Of a stretch of DNA of 7,107 nucleotides, positions 6,584 to 7,107 are shown piece after piece. Positions within the stretch are counted from its first letter, which is position 1. The number at the start of each line of letters is the position of its first letter. Location of the stretch: the NCBI GenBank assembly GCA_012511485.1, contig JAAZFZ010000295.1, positions 1 to 7,107 on the forward strand, given 5' to 3'. The position numbers and the translations under genes are program-made. The DNA comes from Clostridiales bacterium (lineage in GTDB: Bacteria; Bacillota; Clostridia; Oscillospirales; Acutalibacteraceae). The notes below the pieces were generated by a model, which made no database searches, was not told the origin of the DNA, and was given only the letters and a program-made list of their open reading frames with translations.

Positions 6584-6595
6584 ACAGAATTCTGT
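6584..6595. promoter_or_regulatory. perfect 12-bp palindrome, TetR operator candidate
   Basis: ACAGAATTCTGT is a perfect palindrome in the gap between the GH13 operon and the divergent membrane-protein gene. Short perfect palindromes upstream of the regulated operon are typical TetR-family operators, and a TetR gene lies in that operon. It is about 90 nt upstream of the best -35, but directly upstream of the alternative -10 TATACT at 6575-6580. Assignment to this regulator is inference. Confidence 0.4.
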
Positions 6596-6672
6596 AAAAA
6601 AGACAAGCCAAAATATAGTTATTATTATTTAAAATTTAAGATGTGGGCACTTGTTTTTCGTTTATTTTACCA

Positions 6673-6701
6673 TTGAATTATGATTTTTTCAGGACTATAA
6701 T
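6673..6701 (+). promoter_or_regulatory. predicted promoter of the small membrane-protein gene
   Basis: TTGAAT (6673-6678) and TATAAT (6696-6701) are separated by exactly 17 nt, close to the consensus. The -10 is embedded in the AT palindrome TATAATTATA (6696-6705). Transcription would start near 6708, about 33 nt before the ATG at 6741. It probably drives the two genes that leave the window on the right. Confidence 0.65.
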
Positions 6702-6740
6702 TATAAGATAGTCATAAATTTCCGAGGTGTTTGCGAGAAT

Positions 6741-7010
6741 ATGGCAGGAGTTTTTATAGGCATAGGCTGCGGCCTTCTTGAGTTTTTTCTGCTTTCAAAG
6801 TTTACAAAAGCTGTAACAAGCGGCCGTGACAAGTTGCCGGCTGCATTGCTTTTTTTCGCTAAACTCTCACCTGTTGTTGTAATTCTTCCTTGCGCCTTTA
6901 TTCTCCCGTCACAAATACACCTGATGGGAATTGCGGCTGCCTCGGCTTTGATAATATGCTCATTAATCAAGTTTATTCCTGGAATAAGAAAAAGCAGTAA
7001 GGGAAAATGA
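6741..7010 (+). CDS. small three-helix membrane protein, possibly ATP synthase subunit I (AtpI)-like
   Basis: The 89-residue protein has three hydrophobic segments at about residues 3-18, 33-55 and 59-79, and a basic tail ending KSSKGK. Glycine-spaced residues in the first helix (G3-V-F-I-G7-I-G9-C-G11-L-L-E-F) followed by L-L-x-K resemble the first helix of AtpI-like proteins, which sit just before the F0 subunit a gene and help assemble the c-ring or supply Mg2+. AtpI proteins often have four helices and around 120 residues, so this is short. GAGGTG at 6724-6729 is 11 nt before the ATG, a longish spacing, but no better start is in frame. It is followed at once by another gene coding for a basic then hydrophobic N-terminus, consistent with the start of an operon. 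That it is a real gene is likely; the AtpI label rests on weak pattern similarity and context. Confidence 0.65.
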   Translation: MAGVFIGIGCGLLEFFLLSKFTKAVTSGRDKLPAALLFFAKLSPVVVILPCAFILPSQIHLMGIAAASALIICSLIKFIPGIRKSSKGK

Positions 7011-7012
7011 AA

Positions 7013-7107
7013 ATGAAACAAATTGATACAATTGAAGATTTTCCTAAGGAAACGGAAAAGCGTCCTAAGCGAAGAAACAAGCTGCTCAAATCACTTTTGG
7101 TGCTTAT
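7013..7107 (+). CDS. start of a membrane-protein gene (truncated by window edge), possibly ATP synthase subunit a
   Basis: Only 31 codons are in the window. The protein starts M-K-Q-I-D-T-I-E-D-F, then a strongly basic stretch (K-R-P-K-R-R-N-K), then L-L-K-S-L-L-V-L, which looks like the beginning of a transmembrane helix. AAGGGA at 6999-7004 is 8 nt before ATG 7013-7015 and only 2 nt before the alternative ATG at 7007-7009; the latter would overlap the preceding stop as ATGA. Either way it is translationally close to the upstream gene and shares its promoter. If the upstream protein is AtpI-like, this would be atpB, but the visible residues do not prove it. Confidence 0.5.
   Translation, partial: MKQIDTIEDFPKETEKRPKRRNKLLKSLLVL

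Noticed and set aside
6429..6611. N-terminal 61-residue extension of the GH13 protein
   Set aside because: It needs a TTG start, has no family similarity, contains the predicted promoter, and is bypassed by a strong GGAGGA before ATG 6428.
6701..7021. 106-codon minus-strand frame opposite the small membrane protein
   Set aside because: The plus-strand frame has a promoter, a ribosome binding site and a coherent three-helix pattern; the antisense frame has none of these.
1..7107. CRISPR array, insertion sequence, phage genes, tRNA or rRNA
   Set aside because: No regularly spaced repeats, transposase motifs, phage proteins, cloverleaf or rRNA-like segments were seen on either strand.

Overview
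The window most resembles a piece of a Clostridia-type (Bacillota) chromosome, perhaps from an Oscillospiraceae/Ruminococcaceae-like gut bacterium. The basis is moderate GC content with AT-rich intergenic DNA, strong GGAGG-type ribosome binding sites, TATAAT promoters, a clostridial-type TcdA and several carbohydrate-active enzymes. The taxonomic placement is inference; no rRNA or marker gene is present.

Layout. Positions 1-972 (minus strand) hold a nearly complete Gfo/Idh/MocA-family NAD(P)-dependent oxidoreductase whose C-terminus runs off the left edge. It is divergent from a GH89 alpha-N-acetylglucosaminidase (1130-3235, plus) across a 157-nt control region with two back-to-back extended -10 promoters and a small inverted repeat. 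Next, on the plus strand, is tcdA (3338-4072), the tRNA t6A-cyclising dehydratase, which is housekeeping. A perfect 11-bp stem terminator (4080-4104) separates it from a convergent minus-strand pair: a GH13 subfamily 31-type alpha-glucosidase (start corrected to 6428, end 4752) followed 24 nt later by a TetR/AcrR regulator (start corrected to 4727, end 4116). The 312-nt gap 6429-6740 holds the GH13 promoter, a cluster of GCAAT/ATTGC dyads, a perfect 12-bp palindrome, and a divergent plus-strand promoter. That promoter drives a small three-helix membrane protein (6741-7010), possibly AtpI-like, and a second gene cut by the right edge.

How the parts fit. Two separate sugar units flank a housekeeping gene. 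One pairs an apparently cytoplasmic GH89 with a sugar-type oxidoreductase, suggesting intracellular processing of imported alpha-GlcNAc-containing glycans such as mucin or heparan fragments. The other pairs an intracellular alpha-1,6-type glucosidase with a TetR-like regulator. No transporter lies in the window, so import must be encoded elsewhere. There is no sign of a phage, insertion sequence, CRISPR array, tRNA or rRNA. I did not find a clearly new multi-gene system. The best leads are the signal-less GH89/oxidoreductase pair with an altered active-site motif, the GH13 active-site substitutions, and the operator-like palindromes upstream of GH13.
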